Source of the DNA: Flavobacterium piscisymbiosum
Lineage (GTDB): Bacteria; Bacteroidota; Bacteroidia; Flavobacteriales; Flavobacteriaceae
Length of the DNA stretch: 64,000 nucleotides
Assembly: GCF_020905295.1 (NCBI RefSeq)
Contig: NZ_JAJJMM010000001.1
Coordinates: forward strand, 5,146,001 to 5,210,000
Direction of reading: 5' to 3'
Positions 43,470 to 52,892 of the stretch are shown piece after piece; the first letter of the stretch is position 1, and each line of letters begins with the position of its first letter. Under the pieces are notes generated by a model. The model did not search any database, was not told the origin of the DNA, and saw only the letters and a program-made list of their open reading frames with translations. Both the position numbers and the translations under genes were made by a program.

Positions 43470-44186
43470 ATGAAATTTAGTTTTAAGAATTTCGAAAGTT
43501 CACCACAACTTTATGCCCGTATAGCCGGAATATTATATCTGGTTATTATTCTGATGGGAATTGGTGCTGAAGCTCTTGTTAGAAATAAACTTTTTGTTTC
43601 CGGAGATGCCAATGCGACTGCAAACAATATAATGCACGCTGACTTTTTATGGAAAATGGGAATTACAGCTGATCTGATCATGCATATTTGCGATTTGCCT
43701 GTAATGATCATTCTGTATTACCTTTTAAAACCGGTAAGTAAAAAACTGGCCTTGCTTAATTTATCTTTTAATTTGATACAAACTGCAGTTTTGGTACTCA
43801 ATAAGTTAAATCTTTTAGCTGCATTATTCTTTTTGGGAGATGCAGAATATCTTAAATCTTTTACGCCGGATCAGTTGCATACACTGTCTTATCTTTCGAT
43901 CAAACTGCACGACTTTGGTTTCGGCATTGGATTGATCTTTTTTGGTTTTGTATGTCTTCTTGAAGGATATTTAATTTTTAGATCAGTATACTTTCCTAAA
44001 ACAATTGGCGTTTTAATGTCAGTTGCAGGAATATGTTATTTAACGAACAGTTTTGTATTAATACTTGCACCACAATTTTCTAGTATAGCCTTATTAATGC
44101 CATGTTTACTTGCCGAATTATCATTCAGCTTGTGGCTTATTTTTAAAGGAGTAAATCTATCGATCTGGAAACAAAAAGTAGCATAA
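43470..44186 (+). CDS. DUF4386 integral membrane protein
   Basis: A 238-residue inner-membrane protein with about six hydrophobic segments. It opens with SPQLYARIAGILYLVIILMGIGAEALVR (helix 1), followed by LIMHICDLPVMIILYYLLKPVSKKLALLNLSFNLIQTAVLVLNKLNLLAALFFLG, LHDFGFGIGLIFFGFVCLLEGYLIFRSVYFPKTIGVLMSVAGICYLTNSFVLILAP, and a last helix near 215-230. The opening and the FPKTIGVLMSVAGICYL segment are typical of DUF4386. Function is unknown. Monocistronic. Confidence 0.8.
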   Translation: MKFSFKNFESSPQLYARIAGILYLVIILMGIGAEALVRNKLFVSGDANATANNIMHADFLWKMGITADLIMHICDLPVMIILYYLLKPVSKKLALLNLSFNLIQTAVLVLNKLNLLAALFFLGDAEYLKSFTPDQLHTLSYLSIKLHDFGFGIGLIFFGFVCLLEGYLIFRSVYFPKTIGVLMSVAGICYLTNSFVLILAPQFSSIALLMPCLLAELSFSLWLIFKGVNLSIWKQKVA

Positions 44187-44218
44187 TCATTTTATAATAA
44201 AGCCCGAATAGAAATAAA

Positions 44219-44249
44219 AAAGCCCACAAGAAAAATCATTGCAGGCTTT
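44219..44249. terminator. Imperfect terminator between convergent genes
   Basis: AAAGCCCACAA and TTGCAGGCTTT form an eleven-base stem with two mismatches and an AT-rich loop. It lies between the DUF4386 gene and the leftward LytTR regulator. Confidence 0.5.
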
Positions 44250-44291
44250 CATTTTTGAAATAGTTGAATTAGTAAGCACTTATTTCGGGTT

Positions 44292-44990
44292 TTATTTTTT
44301 TAACCTATCAGATAATTCTCTTTTATAGGTAATCCCAACGGGTAATTTTTCGTTTTTTATCACAACAAAATCTTTGTCTGTTGCTTCAATTTTATCCAGC
44401 GCTACAATATATGATTTATGAATGCGCATGAAATTTTTCTCCGGTAAACATTTCTCTAATTCACTTGTCGTAATCGATGCCAGATAAGTTCTTTTTGTAG
44501 TATACAATTTCACATAATTACCAAAACTCTGCGCAAACAAAAGCTGATCTAATTCGATATCCATCAAATAACCATCAACTTTTACACTAACAGAATTTAC
44601 GACTGTTTCTTCTGTTTTGGGTTTTACACTTTCGGTAGCAAAAAAACGATCAATTGCTTTTAAGAACCTTGGAAAATAAATAGGTTTCAAAAGATAATCA
44701 ATTACACCGTAATCATAACTTTCGAGAGCAAATTCAGAATAAGCTGTTGTTAGAATTGTTTTGGGATGTGTTGGAAGAATCTTCAACAATTCCATTCCTG
44801 AAATCTCAGGCATATTAATATCCAAAAACATCAAATCTACAGGATTTTCACGAAGATAATCCATAGCTTCGATCCCATTATAACCCTGAAAAACCAACTC
44901 TAATTGTGGATTTTGTTTGATATAATTCGCTAACACATAATGTGCTGCCGGTTCATCATCGACAATTATACATTTTTTGGATTCTCTCAT
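44292..44990 (-). CDS. LytTR family response regulator
   Basis: This 232-residue DNA-binding regulator has an N-terminal receiver (KCIIVDDEPAAHYVLANYI; phospho-acceptor Asp in VDLMFLDINMPEISGMELL near 55; Thr/Lys at TTAYS and YLLKPIYF near 104). Its C-terminal LytTR domain spans about 135-232 (KVDGYLMDIELDQLLFAQSFGNYVKLYTTKRTYLA, FMRIHKSYIVALDKIEAT). It overlaps its kinase gene by four bases and must be co-translated with it. The pair is divergent from the TolC-RND-adaptor operon beginning at 46193, which is a plausible target. Confidence 0.92.
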   Translation of the reverse strand: MRESKKCIIVDDEPAAHYVLANYIKQNPQLELVFQGYNGIEAMDYLRENPVDLMFLDINMPEISGMELLKILPTHPKTILTTAYSEFALESYDYGVIDYLLKPIYFPRFLKAIDRFFATESVKPKTEETVVNSVSVKVDGYLMDIELDQLLFAQSFGNYVKLYTTKRTYLASITTSELEKCLPEKNFMRIHKSYIVALDKIEATDKDFVVIKNEKLPVGITYKRELSDRLKK

Positions 44991-46027
44991 TCTACAAACT
45001 TTTTCAATTGTACTTTAAAATCTACAATATAAGTGTTCTTATCGTCCTGAATATCCAGTTTATAATTTTTTCCGTAAATCAAATTCAAACGTTCTATCGT
45101 ATTTTTTAAACCAATTTTGGTAGAAACCACATCTGTTTTTTTTGTAGGAATTGAATTGACAACATGAAGATGCAATTGTCCTTCTTCGACAGTTATAAAA
45201 ATCCTGACATAACATTTTTCAATCGCGCAGGTTCCGTGTTTAAAGGCATTTTCGATAAAAGCAATCAAGAGCATCGGCGAAATCTTATACGCATTTTCAT
45301 TATCGATTTTAAAATCATATGTTATTTCGCATCGATATCCAACACGTTCTTTTTCGAGCTGGACATAACTGTTTATAAACTCCAGTTCATCCTCAAGAGA
45401 AACACATTTTTTGCTATTACTTTCTAACTGATAACGCATTAACTGCGATACTTTCATGATTAAATCCGGAGTTCTTTCGGGAAATTCAAGACTAATTCCG
45501 TAAAGCGTATTAAAGGTATTGAACAAAAAGTGAGGATTTAGTTGTCCTTTCAGCGAGTTCAATTGCATTTCATTAAACAATAAGGTTTCATTCGTTTTTT
45601 TCCTGTGAATCCTATAGAATTTAAACACAATAATCGGGCTTAAAATACAAACCAAAGTTCCTAAAACACTTGCCAGTTGATACGCATAACTCCGTTGATG
45701 GGAGTTTTGATAGAGATGACAATTGCTAAACATATCCAGCATGGTGATCTCGTATAAAACGACCGAAAAGACAAAGACGCCAAAAAGAGTTAAAATGATA
45801 TAAGTTATAGGGCGTTGGGTTTTGAATAAGATGGGCAAAAGAAAGAAACGATTGAATTGTGCGTGCATGTATAAAACCAAGTAGAAAAAAACGCCCATTA
45901 ATATGGAAGTAAACGAACTAAATAACATCCAGTCATTTTTTAACGTGTAAATCGTAAATGAAAAGGCAACAACGGCAACTTCCTGCCACCATTTGTTATC
46001 CAATATGTTATCAAATTTTTTATTCAT
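44987..46027 (-). CDS. LytS/YehU-type sensor histidine kinase
   Basis: A 346-residue membrane kinase with about four N-terminal helices (EVAVVAFSFTIYTLKNDWMLF to YQLASVLGTLVCILSPIIVFKFYRI, residues 15-140). The His_kinase family phospho-acceptor block SLKGQLNPHFLFNTFNTLYGISLEFPERTPDLIMKVSQLMRYQLE (His near 161) and an ATPase domain with MLLIAFIENAFKHG near 250 follow; the latter is the N-box. No separate periplasmic sensor domain is visible, so the membrane part is the likely sensor. It overlaps the LytTR regulator gene by four bases. Confidence 0.9.
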   Translation of the reverse strand: MNKKFDNILDNKWWQEVAVVAFSFTIYTLKNDWMLFSSFTSILMGVFFYLVLYMHAQFNRFFLLPILFKTQRPITYIILTLFGVFVFSVVLYEITMLDMFSNCHLYQNSHQRSYAYQLASVLGTLVCILSPIIVFKFYRIHRKKTNETLLFNEMQLNSLKGQLNPHFLFNTFNTLYGISLEFPERTPDLIMKVSQLMRYQLESNSKKCVSLEDELEFINSYVQLEKERVGYRCEITYDFKIDNENAYKISPMLLIAFIENAFKHGTCAIEKCYVRIFITVEEGQLHLHVVNSIPTKKTDVVSTKIGLKNTIERLNLIYGKNYKLDIQDDKNTYIVDFKVQLKKFVE

Positions 46028-46192
46028 TTTTAATACTTAAATAGTCTACAAAGTACGAACAAAAATTTAATTTATTTTTCCAAAAAATGACGAATTCAAT
46101 TGGTCATTTATTATCGCAGTACATCATTTAAGATGACATATATCAGCTTAAGTCAAATAATTTTGTTCTATCAATTTCATACCACTAATTTT

Positions 46193-47578
46193 ATGTACTT
46201 CAGAAAAATTACTTTATTAGTTTTCTTGATTTTTGCTTGTGGTAGTTATGCACAAACCTTGTCTTTAAAAGAAGCCATTAAAACAGGTTTAGAAAACTAC
46301 GGTTCCATCAAAGCAAAAAGCAATTACACCAATGCTTCACGCGAGACGCTCAAACAATCCAAGCGTGATTATCTGCCCAATCTTAATTTATCGGCACAAC
46401 AGGATTACGGAACAATCAACGGGCAAAACGGTGCTTTGTACGGTTTTAATGGTTTAGGAACAGCTTCTTCCGGACCTGCATTGCCGGATCAAAACTGGAA
46501 TTCAGCTTTTGGTGCCTTGTATCTGGTCAACATGAACTGGGATTTTTTCACCTTCGGAAAAATTCAGGAAAAAATCAATTTGGCTAAAATCGATGTTCAG
46601 GCCAAGGAAAAAGATTTGAAACAGGAAGAATTTCAACAGGAAATTAAAATTGCTGCTGCTTATTTGAATCTGCTTGCCAGCCAAAGATTACTGATTTCGC
46701 AACAAAAGAATTTAAGCCGCGCCGAAATTTTCAAGAAAACTGCCGTAGCCCGCGTTAAAAACGGATTATTGGCAGGAGTCGATTCTACATTGGCTACAGC
46801 CGAAGTTTCGAAAGCAAAGATCTCTTTGAATCTGGCTAAAAACTTCGTCAAGGAACAAAACAATAAATTAGTTGATTTGATGGGCGTTGCGCCTCAGGAT
46901 TTCGCGACAGATACTTTGTTTGTAAACGATATCCCGAAAGAGGTTCTTAGAAGAACGGCAACTTCAGACAGTTTGCATCCTTTATTACAATTCTATAAAA
47001 CGAAAATTGATTACAGCAATCAACAAGTAAAATTATACAAGCGTTTTTATTATCCAACTATGAGCGCATTTGGTGTTTTGCAAACACGTGCCTCAGGTTT
47101 TAATAGCGACTATATTACAGATCAGAATTCATTCAACAGAAATTACTGGGATGGCGTAAATCCGGATCGTACCAATTATTTGGTCGGAATTGGAATTAGC
47201 TGGAATTTGACTACTCCGTTTAGAGCGAGCAAACAAGTAAGTGCTCAAAAGTATGTTTCGCAAGGTTTACAGGAAGAGTACAACCAGGCCGACAGAGAAT
47301 TAAAATCGCAATTGAAACTAGCCGACGATAAAATACAAATTACACTTGACAACTTTGCCGAAGCGCCAATTCAGGTCGATGCAGCCAAGAAAGCGTATTT
47401 GCAAAAATCGACTTTATACAAAAACGGTTTGACTGATCTTACAGATATTACTCAAACTTTATACACGCTAAATCGCGCCGAAATCGACCGAGATATCGTC
47501 AACAATAATGTGTGGCAATCGTTTTTGCTTAAAGTAGCAGCGACAGGCAATTTTGACTTATTTATAAATGAATTTTAA
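46193..47578 (+). CDS. TolC-family outer-membrane efflux protein (RND system 1)
   Basis: The trimeric outer-membrane channel of a tripartite pump. The ATG at 46193 gives a signal peptide (MYFRKITLLVFLIFACGSYAQ); an upstream GTG/ATG-type extension from 46100 would put 31 residues before it and is rejected. Two TolC repeats with long coiled-coil helices are visible (QEEFQQEIKIAAAYLNLLASQRLLISQQKNLSRAEIFKKTAVARVKNGLLAGVDSTLATAEVSKAKISL and the C-terminal counterpart TLYKNGLTDLTDITQTLYTLNRAEIDRDI). It is 10 bp ahead of the RND pump. TolC-RND-adaptor order differs from the common adaptor-first order. Confidence 0.88.
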   Translation: MYFRKITLLVFLIFACGSYAQTLSLKEAIKTGLENYGSIKAKSNYTNASRETLKQSKRDYLPNLNLSAQQDYGTINGQNGALYGFNGLGTASSGPALPDQNWNSAFGALYLVNMNWDFFTFGKIQEKINLAKIDVQAKEKDLKQEEFQQEIKIAAAYLNLLASQRLLISQQKNLSRAEIFKKTAVARVKNGLLAGVDSTLATAEVSKAKISLNLAKNFVKEQNNKLVDLMGVAPQDFATDTLFVNDIPKEVLRRTATSDSLHPLLQFYKTKIDYSNQQVKLYKRFYYPTMSAFGVLQTRASGFNSDYITDQNSFNRNYWDGVNPDRTNYLVGIGISWNLTTPFRASKQVSAQKYVSQGLQEEYNQADRELKSQLKLADDKIQITLDNFAEAPIQVDAAKKAYLQKSTLYKNGLTDLTDITQTLYTLNRAEIDRDIVNNNVWQSFLLKVAATGNFDLFINEF

Positions 47579-47588
47579 TTAGATCCTA

Positions 47589-50500
47589 ATGAATTTAATA
47601 CGTTTTGCACTCCGCAAACCCATCTCCATATTAGTATTGGTTGCGGGTCTATTTTTCTTCGGAATTGGTGCCATACAGGACATTAAGGTAGATATCCTGC
47701 CAAAAATGAACTTACCGGTTATCTATATTGCACATCCTTTTGGGGGTTATACGCCAGACCAGATGGAAGCTTATTTTGCTAAGACTTATGTCAACATTTT
47801 ACCTTTTGCCAATGGTGTAAAATCAGTAGAAACCAAAAATATTCAGGGGTTAATGATCATGAAATTAACTTATTATGAAAACACGAATATGGCTCAGGCT
47901 GCAGCCGAATTGAGTTCACTTTCGAACAGGATTCAGGCGGCGTTTCCTCCGGGAACCCAGCCTCCGTTTATCATTCGTTTTGATGCTTCATCTCTGCCAA
48001 TTGGACAATTGGTTTTGAGCAGTAAAATACGATCCAATAACGAATTACAGGATTTAGCCAACGTTTATGTTCGTGCTTCGTTTACTTCGATTCCGGGTTT
48101 ATTATCGCCGGCACCCTTTGGCGGAAGCCCAAGAACTATCGAGGTCAACGTAGATCCTGATTTATTGCGTTCGCACAATATGACGCCGGATCAGGTGGTT
48201 GAAGCGATACGTATCAACAACCAGACGGCTCCGTCAGGAAACGTGAGAATGGGCGATGTAAACTATATTACACCAACCAATAATACGATCAAAGAAGTTA
48301 AGGATTTCGAAAACATTCCGTTGTTTAAAGGAAGCGTTCAAAACTTAAAATTAGGTGATGTTGCCACTGTAAAAGATGGTGCCGATATTACGCAAGGTTA
48401 TGCGTTGGTAAACGGAAAACGTTCAGTTTATATTAGTATTGCAAAGGCCGGAGATGCTTCGACCTGGGATGTGGTTCAGAAATTAAAAGCTGAATTGCCT
48501 AAAATTCAAAGTACATTACCGGAAGATGTAAAATTATCATACGAATTTGACCAGTCGGTTTATGTAATCAATTCGGTAAAAAGTTTGATTACAGAAGGAA
48601 TTATTGGTGCGGTTTTAACCGGATTAATGGTATTGCTTTTCCTTGGTGATAAACGTGCGGCTTTAATTGTAATCTTAACGATTCCTATTTCGATTATCTC
48701 AGGGGTTTTATTCCTGAAATTATTCGGGCAAACGATCAACTTAATGTCTTTAAGCGGATTAGCATTGGCAATTGGAATTTTGGTGGATGAAAGTACGGTA
48801 ACTATCGAAAATATTCACCAGCATCTCGACATGGGCAAACCCAAGGCGCTGGCTATTTGGGATGCCTGTCAGGAAATTGCCTTGCCTAAATTATTGATCT
48901 TACTTTGTATTTTGGCGGTATTTGCTCCGGCATTTACCATGGTTGGTATTCCGGGAGCGTTGTTCTTGCCTTTGGCTTTAGCAATTGGATTCTCGATGGT
49001 AATTTCGTTTTTACTGTCTCAGACTTTTGTTCCTGTAATGGCAAACTGGCTAATGAAAGCACATCCAAAACACGAACATGGACCTAATATTACTGATGAT
49101 GAAGCAGAGTTTAACGATTGCGGATTAACACCGGAATCTGAAAAAGATCTGATCACGCAGAAAAAAGCCATGGTCGCAAAAGAAGATATCGACAATGACG
49201 GAAAAATTGGTGCTTTCGAGCGTTTTAGAATCCGTTTTATGAGAACGCTGGATCGATTATTCCCTTATAAAAAAGCAACAGCAATAATATATCTGGTTGG
49301 AATTACGCTATTGGCGGTTGTCTTTATCAATTTCATTGGAAAAGATGTTTTCCCGAAAGTAAATTCAAGTCAGTTTCAGTTAAGAATGCGCGCTCCCGAC
49401 GGAACCCGTTTAGAACGTACCGAAGAAAAAGCAATCATTGTTTTGAAAGAATTGCAAAAAATGGTGGGTAAAGAGCATATCGGAATCTCGTCTGTATATG
49501 TAGGTCAGCACCCTTCGCTATTCTCGATTAACCCTATTTATTTGTTCATGGCAGGTTCGCATGAAGCAGTATTTCAGGTAAGTTTAAAAGAGTATCATAC
49601 GGATATGGACAACTTTAAGGACGACTTTAGAGCCCGAATAAAAAAAGTGCTTCCGGATGTAAAACTTTCTTTTGAGCCAATCGAATTAACAGATAAAGTT
49701 TTGAGTCAGGGTTCCCCTACTCCTATCGAAGTTCGTATTGCCGGAAAAGACAAAAAACGAAATGAATTATACGCTACTCAAATTGTAGAAAAACTGAAAA
49801 AGATTGCTTATTTCAGAGACGTACAAATTGGTCAGCCTATTCATTATCCTGCAATGAATATTGATATTGACAGAACTCGTGCTGCCGAATTGGGCGTAGA
49901 TATGAATGATATTTCGAGATCGCTTGTAGCCTCGACCTCATCATCACGATATACTGAGAAAAATACCTGGGTCGATGAAAGAGCCGGATTATCATACAAC
50001 GTTCAGGTTCAGGTTCCGTTGAATCAAATGAAGAGTAAAACTGATATTGGAGAAATTCCGGTATTGAAAAATTCGCTTCGTCCTGTTTTAAGTGACGTTG
50101 CCAAAATTACACCCGGATTTGTAAGTGGTGAAAATGACAATTTAGGGGCTATGCCATACATTACCGTTACAGCCAACATTAGCCAGACCGATTTAGGTAC
50201 GGCAGTAAAAGATGTGGATGCAACTATCAGTTCGTTGGGAGAATTACCTAGGGGGTTATTCATTACTCCAATCGGAATGAGTAAAGTATTGGTAGAAACA
50301 TTAAGCAGTTTACAAGTAGGATTATTGGTTGCCATATTTGTAATCTTCTTAATGTTAGCCGCTAATTTCCAGTCGTTCAAAGTTTCGTTAGTAATTCTAA
50401 CCACAGTTCCTGCGGTAGTTTTAGGAGCCTTATTAATGCTTACTATTACCGGTTCTACGCTAAACTTACAATCGTATATGGGAATCATTATGTCGGTTGG

Positions 50501-50873
50501 GGTTTCGATCGCGAATGCCGTTTTATTGGTTACGAATGCAGAACAGTTGCGTAAAAAGAACGGAAACGCGTTAGAATCGGCTCGTGAAGCTGCGGCTTTA
50601 AGGCTTCGTCCTATTATCATGACATCAGTTGCGATGATTGCTGGAATGTTACCAATGGCAATTGGTCATGGCGAAGGTGGCGATCAGGTATCTCCGTTAG
50701 GTAGAGCTGTAATTGGCGGATTATTATTTTCGACTTTTGCAGTATTGCTTATCTTGCCATTGATTTTTGCCTGGGCACAAGAAAAAACAACAACACAATC
50801 TGTTTCTTTAGATCCTGAAGACGAAGAAAGCATCCATTATATCTCATCATTAAATCCGAAAAATGAAAAATAA
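47589..50873 (+). CDS. RND efflux permease with an EF-hand-like loop
   Basis: This 1094-residue inner-membrane proton-driven pump is of the AcrB/MMPL RND family. The two halves are similar: helix 1 KPISILVLVAGLFFFGIGA with the porter domain to about 330; helices 2-6 with LSGLALAIGILVDESTVTIENI (the conserved proton-relay Asp region near 405); the second half begins near 555 (YKKATAIIYLVGITLLAVVFINFIGKDVFP) and has MGIIMSVGVSIANAVLLV near 965. The central cytoplasmic loop (about 497-550) is long and holds a perfect EF-hand consensus loop at 533-544 (DIDNDGKIGAFE). The substrate class is unknown. Its stop overlaps the adaptor start by 11 bases. Confidence 0.9.
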   Translation: MNLIRFALRKPISILVLVAGLFFFGIGAIQDIKVDILPKMNLPVIYIAHPFGGYTPDQMEAYFAKTYVNILPFANGVKSVETKNIQGLMIMKLTYYENTNMAQAAAELSSLSNRIQAAFPPGTQPPFIIRFDASSLPIGQLVLSSKIRSNNELQDLANVYVRASFTSIPGLLSPAPFGGSPRTIEVNVDPDLLRSHNMTPDQVVEAIRINNQTAPSGNVRMGDVNYITPTNNTIKEVKDFENIPLFKGSVQNLKLGDVATVKDGADITQGYALVNGKRSVYISIAKAGDASTWDVVQKLKAELPKIQSTLPEDVKLSYEFDQSVYVINSVKSLITEGIIGAVLTGLMVLLFLGDKRAALIVILTIPISIISGVLFLKLFGQTINLMSLSGLALAIGILVDESTVTIENIHQHLDMGKPKALAIWDACQEIALPKLLILLCILAVFAPAFTMVGIPGALFLPLALAIGFSMVISFLLSQTFVPVMANWLMKAHPKHEHGPNITDDEAEFNDCGLTPESEKDLITQKKAMVAKEDIDNDGKIGAFERFRIRFMRTLDRLFPYKKATAIIYLVGITLLAVVFINFIGKDVFPKVNSSQFQLRMRAPDGTRLERTEEKAIIVLKELQKMVGKEHIGISSVYVGQHPSLFSINPIYLFMAGSHEAVFQVSLKEYHTDMDNFKDDFRARIKKVLPDVKLSFEPIELTDKVLSQGSPTPIEVRIAGKDKKRNELYATQIVEKLKKIAYFRDVQIGQPIHYPAMNIDIDRTRAAELGVDMNDISRSLVASTSSSRYTEKNTWVDERAGLSYNVQVQVPLNQMKSKTDIGEIPVLKNSLRPVLSDVAKITPGFVSGENDNLGAMPYITVTANISQTDLGTAVKDVDATISSLGELPRGLFITPIGMSKVLVETLSSLQVGLLVAIFVIFLMLAANFQSFKVSLVILTTVPAVVLGALLMLTITGSTLNLQSYMGIIMSVGVSIANAVLLVTNAEQLRKKNGNALESAREAAALRLRPIIMTSVAMIAGMLPMAIGHGEGGDQVSPLGRAVIGGLLFSTFAVLLILPLIFAWAQEKTTTQSVSLDPEDEESIHYISSLNPKNEK

Positions 50874-51948
50874 AATACAATTTAGCGCGCTGTTTTTTGC
50901 AGCACTATTTTTCCTTAACAGTTGTAATTCTAAGAAAGAAGAAACTGTTACTGCCGAAATTGAACCTAAAACAGAAACATTTTCTTTAGAAAAAGAAAAG
51001 CTAACTACAGAATTGCGTTTGCCAGCCGAATTAACCGGTTTTCAACAAGTAGATTTGTACGCAAAAGTAAGCAGTTTTGTAAAATTGCTAAAAGTAGATA
51101 TTGGTACCAAAGTAAAGAAAGGACAGCTTTTGATCGTTCTTGAAGCTCCGGAAATCAGTTCTCAACTGGCTGCAGCCGAATCAAGACTAAAATCGATGGA
51201 AGCTATTTATGCCACTACCAAAAGTACTTACAACCGTTTGTACGAAACGAGCAAAGTCGAAGGAACGATTTCTAAAAACGATTTAGAAATGGCCAACGGA
51301 AAGAAAAACTCAGATTACGCACAATATCAGGCCGCAGTTGCCGCTCACAAAGAAGTGTCGATTATGAGAGGTTATCTTGAAATCCGTGCTCCTTTTGATG
51401 GTGTTGTAGCGGCAAGAAACGTCAATTTAGGAACGTTTGTTGGTCCGGCAGGAAAAGGATCTGATTTACCTTTATTGACGATTCAGCAACAGGATAAATT
51501 ACGTTTGGCAGTTTCTGTTCCTGAGCTTTATACAGGATATTTACACAATGGTGACGAAATGAGTTTTAATGTAAAATCATTACCGGAAACTTTCAAAGCT
51601 ACCATTACAAGAATGTCAGGAGCTTTAGATCTAAAACTAAGATCTGAAAGAGTCGAAATGGACGTACACAATACGAAGAAAAACTTATTACCGGGAATGG
51701 TTGCCGAAGTACTTCTGCCGCTTAACGCAAAAGACAGCACATTTGTAGTTCCAAAATCGGCATTGGTGAGTTCTGCCGAAGGTTTGTATGTGATCAAAGT
51801 AATCAACCACAAAGCAACGAGAGTTGATGTAAAAAAAGGAAGAGAAATCGACGATAAAATCGAAATATTCGGAGATTTGAACCCGAAAGATAAACTGGTA
51901 AAAATTGCCAGCGAAGAAACTAAAGAAGGCGATATCATAAACGAATAA
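50863..51948 (+). CDS. RND periplasmic adaptor lipoprotein (system 1)
   Basis: This membrane fusion protein links the pump and TolC channel. The 361-residue lipoprotein (FAALFFLNSCNSKKEE, Cys near 20) has the usual biotinyl-lipoyl hairpin: VDLYAKVSSFVKLLKVDIGTKVKKGQLLIVLEAPEISSQLAAAESRLKSM near 62-110, the second half YLEIRAPFDGVVAARNVNLGTFVGPAG near 170-196, and a beta-barrel with LPGMVAEVLLPLNAKDSTFVVPKSALV near 270-300. It overlaps the pump gene by 11 bases. A strong terminator follows about 100 bp later. Confidence 0.9.
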   Translation: MKNKIQFSALFFAALFFLNSCNSKKEETVTAEIEPKTETFSLEKEKLTTELRLPAELTGFQQVDLYAKVSSFVKLLKVDIGTKVKKGQLLIVLEAPEISSQLAAAESRLKSMEAIYATTKSTYNRLYETSKVEGTISKNDLEMANGKKNSDYAQYQAAVAAHKEVSIMRGYLEIRAPFDGVVAARNVNLGTFVGPAGKGSDLPLLTIQQQDKLRLAVSVPELYTGYLHNGDEMSFNVKSLPETFKATITRMSGALDLKLRSERVEMDVHNTKKNLLPGMVAEVLLPLNAKDSTFVVPKSALVSSAEGLYVIKVINHKATRVDVKKGREIDDKIEIFGDLNPKDKLVKIASEETKEGDIINE

Positions 51949-52047
51949 CCTGCGTTTAGCTTTCTTATAGTAGTTTACCAAAAACTGTACGCTTAATGCG
52001 GCATTTTAAAATCTAATTTTAAAATGTGGATTACAATTTACCTCTTG

Positions 52048-52079
52048 GGCAGCACTCTGATAAAGTGCTGCCTTTTTTT
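52048..52079 (+). terminator. Strong terminator of the RND system 1 operon
   Basis: GGCAGCACT and AGTGCTGCC form a nine-base GC-rich stem with a seven-base loop, followed by a run of seven T. Confidence 0.9.
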
Positions 52080-52209
52080 ATGTTTAATTGTTTCGCAGAG
52101 ATTCGCAAAGATGGCGCAGAAATTCGCTGAGTTTTTTTAATCTCGCAATCCCGATAGCTATCGGGAGCTAAGGCGCAAAGTTTTGTAATTAACTATTACG
52201 CGTATTGTT

Positions 52210-52690
52210 GTCATTTCGACGCAGGAGAAATCCTCGCGAGAAACTCGACAAAGATTGACGATTTTGCATGCGTATGATGGATTAAAATCCATCCCTACAA
52301 TATAATCCGTTCCTCTGAAACTCTTTATAAAATTACGTAGGAATGATTTATTTTGTAGCAAAGTACCGAGACTTCGGAATTAATACCTTGAAACGCAAGG
52401 TAACCCCAATATTGTCATTTCGACGCAGGAGAAATCCTTGCAAGAAACTCGACAAAGATTGACGATTTTGTATGCGTTGAATGGATTGAAATCCATCCCT
52501 ACAATATGATCCGTTCCTCCGGAACTCTTTATAAAATTGCGTAGGAATAATTTATTTTGTAGCAAGGTCCCGAGGCTTCGGGATTAATCCCTTTAATCGC
52601 AAAGTAACCCCAATTTTGTCATTTCGACGCAGGAGAAATCTTCGCAAGTAGCTCGACAAAGATTGACGATTTTGCATGCGGAGTTATTTG
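52210..52690. repeat. 204-bp tandem repeat, about 2.4 copies, in a gene-free stretch
   Basis: Units begin at 52210, 52414 and 52618 with GTCATTTCGACGCAGGAG. They share downstream blocks AGATTGACGATTTTG, GAAATCCATCCCTACAATAT, CCGTTCCTC and TTTATTTTGTAGCAA. The third unit is truncated soon after 52680. Open frames inside (52158-52361 and 52380-52565, minus) are near-identical to each other because of the repeat, not because they are genes. The gap 51949-52892 contains, besides this, CGCAAAG-type debris (52087-52180) and the palindrome CCCGATAGCTATCGGG (52150-52165). Confidence 0.85.
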
Positions 52691-52777
52691 CGAGGATTTC
52701 CCGTTCCTCTAAATGACAGGCTTTGTGGTTATGTTCTTTTAAACCTTTTAATTAAATGAAAGCTTTTAGAATTTTTT

Positions 52778-52862
52778 AGGAGCTATTCCCTGCTATCATT
52801 CTAATCTTTTTTATCCGCCGAGGCGGGACAAAAAAGAATTCCCCCTTCTATCAGGACCTAGT
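52778..52862 (-). repeat. Dispersed hairpin-containing element, copy 1
   Basis: It starts AGGAGCTATTCCCTGCT and ends CTATCAGGACCTAGTT with a central hairpin CCGCC-GAGG-CGGG. An inverted relative at 58050-58130 shares both ends but has a different internal hairpin. Recurrent spacer element; function unknown. Confidence 0.6.
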
Positions 52863-52892
52863 TTTAATTGTAATAAATTCAGCACTTTTAAC

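Noticed and set aside
52158..52565. Two similar minus-strand ORFs (67 and 61 residues) that look like a small protein family.
   Set aside because: They lie in the 204-bp tandem repeat and are alike only because the DNA is repeated. There is no promoter, signal or plausible domain.
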